NCBI RefSeq assembly: GCF_004962925.1 | Contig: NZ_SUEO01000023.1 | Location: 10,620-46,809 of the forward strand | Direction of reading: 5' to 3' | Length of the DNA stretch: 36,190 nucleotides | From: Mesorhizobium sp. | Lineage (GTDB): Bacteria > Pseudomonadota > Alphaproteobacteria > Rhizobiales > Rhizobiaceae | Part shown: positions 34,667 to 36,190 of the stretch, piece after piece | Position numbering within the stretch: position 1 is the stretch's first letter | Layout: each line of letters begins with the position of its first letter | Translations under genes and position numbers: made by a program | Notes under the pieces: generated by a model | Database searches by the model: none | The model's input: only the letters and a program-made list of their open reading frames with translations | Told to the model about the DNA's origin: nothing

Positions 34667-35035
34667 ATGGATCTCAAGATCGCCGCTCGGATGATAGTCG
34701 TTCTTGCCCTTGGCGCCGCCATGACCGCCGCCTTCATGGCGTTGCGCGGCAACGGCTTGCAGGACGCGTCCTCCCCGCGCTCCGCGTATCCGGGCGGCGA
34801 GCCGGCAAGCGTCGAACTCGAGCGATGCCGGGGAATCGGCATGGCCGCAATTGCTGACGAGGCCTGCAGGAAAGCCTGGGCTGAGAACCGTCGGCGTTTC
34901 CTGCGGCCATCCCGGCCCGTGGCACCATACGCGGCACCATCGATCGAGAAGGACCTGAGCCGGGTACTACCGCTACGGCCGTCGACGGCGACCGGTGCGG
35001 AAGATGAACTCCGCCCGAAGTTGGTGGCGCCATGA
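34667..35035 (+). CDS. trbK: Putative entry exclusion protein TrbK (TrbK-alt type)
   Basis: A 122-residue small membrane protein: one N-terminal transmembrane helix (about residues 8-26) and a periplasmic part with LERCRGIGMAAIADEACRKAWAENRRRF shortened here to its key features, namely two Cys about 13 residues apart and an AWxxNRRRF end. This pattern is that of the alternative TrbK family found in alphaproteobacterial trb operons. Such proteins are proposed to stop the cell receiving a second copy of the same element. There is no lipobox, unlike the RP4 TrbK lipoprotein. The stop overlaps the trbL start (ATGA). Confidence 0.84.
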   Translation: MDLKIAARMIVVLALGAAMTAAFMALRGNGLQDASSPRSAYPGGEPASVELERCRGIGMAAIADEACRKAWAENRRRFLRPSRPVAPYAAPSIEKDLSRVLPLRPSTATGAEDELRPKLVAP

Positions 35036-36190
35036 ACGACACCGGCGTCATTGACCGTTTCCTCGAGACTTTTGCCCGCTACATCGATTCCGGGTTTGGC
35101 CTGCTTGGCGGCGAGGTGGCGTTCCTTACCTCCACCCTGATCGTCATTGACATCACGCTTGCCGGCCTGTTCTGGGCCTGGGGCGCTGATGAGGACGTGC
35201 TGCATCGGCTGGTGAAGAAGACGCTCTATATCGGCTTCTTCGCCTTCATTATCGGCAATTTCAATCGTGTTGCCGGCATCGTCTTTGAGAGTTTTTCCGG
35301 GCTCGGTCTGAAGGCCGGAGGATCGGCACTTTCGGGATCGGCACTGCTGCAGCCAGGACGCGTCGCGCAGGTCGGCATCGACGCCGGCAATCCGATCCTT
35401 GAAGCCGCCAGCCAGCTTATGGGTTACGTCTCGTTCTTCGAGAACTTTGTCCAGATCGCTGTGCTGATGATCGCCTGGGCGATCGTGCTCATCGCCTTCT
35501 TCATTCTGGCCGTGCAGATCTTCGTCACGCTGGTCGAGTTCAAGCTGACAACGCTTGCCGGATTCGTGCTTATCCCGTTTGCGCTATTCAACAGGACCGC
35601 ATTCCTCGCCGAAAAAGTGCTCGGCAACATCGTCGCCTCAGGCGTGAAGATCCTTGTGCTCGCCGTCATCGTTGGCATTGGCTCGGGGCTCTTTGGCGAG
35701 TTCACCCAAGGTTTTGGCGGGGATCAGCCGACAATCACGGATGCACTGTCGCTTGTGCTGGGCGCTCTGTCGCTGATGGGGCTGTCGATTTTCGGTCCGG
35801 GTATCGCGACAGGGCTTGTTTCCGGCGCGCCGCAGCTCGGGGCAGGTGCTGCTGTCGGCACAGGTCTCGCAGCCGCTGGTTTAGGGGCCGCCGGCTACAT
35901 GGGTGCTCGCGCCGGATTGAGTGGCGCAGCAGGCACACTCAATGCCGGGGGGCGGATGTCTGCGGCCGCAGCGCGTGGCGGCGCGCATCTCGCCGGCAGC
36001 GCCTCGACCGCCTGGGGACTTGCGACAGCCACATCCGGACAGTCCGGTGCAGGCTCATTCGCCGCGGGCATGGCGGGTGTCGCCAAGGCTGGCGCCGGCG
36101 CAGCCGCTCAGCCAGTGAAGCAGGCAATGTCGCGCACGGCTTCAGCCCTGTCCTCCAGCCACCAGGCCGGTCGCTCGGCCGCATGGACCG
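35032..36190 (+). CDS. trbL: Conjugal transfer protein TrbL (VirB6 family), 3'-truncated by window end
   Basis: 386 codons are visible and no stop is reached before base 36190. The N-terminal 270 residues are a polytopic membrane domain (five to six helices) with typical TrbL blocks such as LTSTLIVIDITLAGLFWAWG, LIPFALFNRTAFLAEKVLG and GPGIATGLVSGAPQLGAG. A low-complexity Gly/Ala/Ser-rich C-terminal region begins at about residue 290, as is usual. TrbL/VirB6 forms part of the inner-membrane channel. The ATG at 35032 overlaps the trbK stop. In related operons trbF, trbG and trbI follow, so they are expected just beyond the window. Confidence 0.93.
   Translation, partial: MNDTGVIDRFLETFARYIDSGFGLLGGEVAFLTSTLIVIDITLAGLFWAWGADEDVLHRLVKKTLYIGFFAFIIGNFNRVAGIVFESFSGLGLKAGGSALSGSALLQPGRVAQVGIDAGNPILEAASQLMGYVSFFENFVQIAVLMIAWAIVLIAFFILAVQIFVTLVEFKLTTLAGFVLIPFALFNRTAFLAEKVLGNIVASGVKILVLAVIVGIGSGLFGEFTQGFGGDQPTITDALSLVLGALSLMGLSIFGPGIATGLVSGAPQLGAGAAVGTGLAAAGLGAAGYMGARAGLSGAAGTLNAGGRMSAAAARGGAHLAGSASTAWGLATATSGQSGAGSFAAGMAGVAKAGAGAAAQPVKQAMSRTASALSSSHQAGRSAAWT

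Overview
The window is GC-rich and densely coded, with ATGA-type overlapping starts and stops. It looks like an accessory region of an alphaproteobacterial rhizobium, most likely Mesorhizobium or a close relative. The reason is the pairing of a rhizobial (Rhc/Nol) type III secretion operon in the nolW-nolB-nolT-nolU-nolV-rhcN-(y4yJ)-rhcQRST order with an integrative-element type trbBCDEJKL conjugation operon. No rRNA, tRNA, CRISPR array or intact insertion sequence was seen.

Layout. (1) 1-8360: the 3' part of a giant gene (more than 2780 codons, 5' end outside the window) for a probable type III-secreted protein. It has 41 back-to-back octapeptide repeats, hydrophobic segments, and a C-terminal SH3b plus LysM-like tail. 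(2) 8345-10087, minus strand: an L,D-transpeptidase followed by a LysR regulator. (3) 10303-18397: an eleven-gene T3SS operon (rhcC1/nolW, nolB, rhcJ, nolU, rhcL, rhcN, rhcO-like, rhcQ, rhcR, rhcS, rhcT). The secretin core (rhcC2), rhcU, rhcV, nolX and ttsI are not present here. (4) 18594-19427: a DUF1445/UPF0317 putative hydro-lyase in which two cysteines I expect for the family are serines. (5) 19585-29340: a PgtC-PgtB-PgtA-like signalling cassette (solute-binding protein, histidine kinase, sigma-54 response regulator), then a near-consensus sigma-54 promoter, then an ABC importer operon (solute-binding protein, double permease, ATPase) ending in a histidine phosphatase. (6) 29341-29765: a 425-base gap. 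(7) 29766-36190: trbB, C, D, E, J, K and a 3'-truncated trbL of a mating-pair type IV secretion system.

How it fits together. The giant protein, the L,D-transpeptidase and the T3SS are plausibly one functional unit: an envelope-spanning injector, a nearby wall-modifying enzyme, and a large secreted substrate. The most distinctive part is the self-contained sense-and-import cassette. Two paralogous solute-binding proteins share the same motifs; one is coupled to a kinase and the other to a transporter. The response regulator has the GAFTGA loop needed to act at the sigma-54 promoter found directly upstream of the transporter genes. Similarity to PgtC (phosphoglycerate sensing) and AfuA (sugar phosphates), together with the co-transcribed phosphatase, suggests a phosphorylated organic substrate rather than iron. 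This is inference. The trb operon next door suggests the whole region lies on or beside a mobile element.
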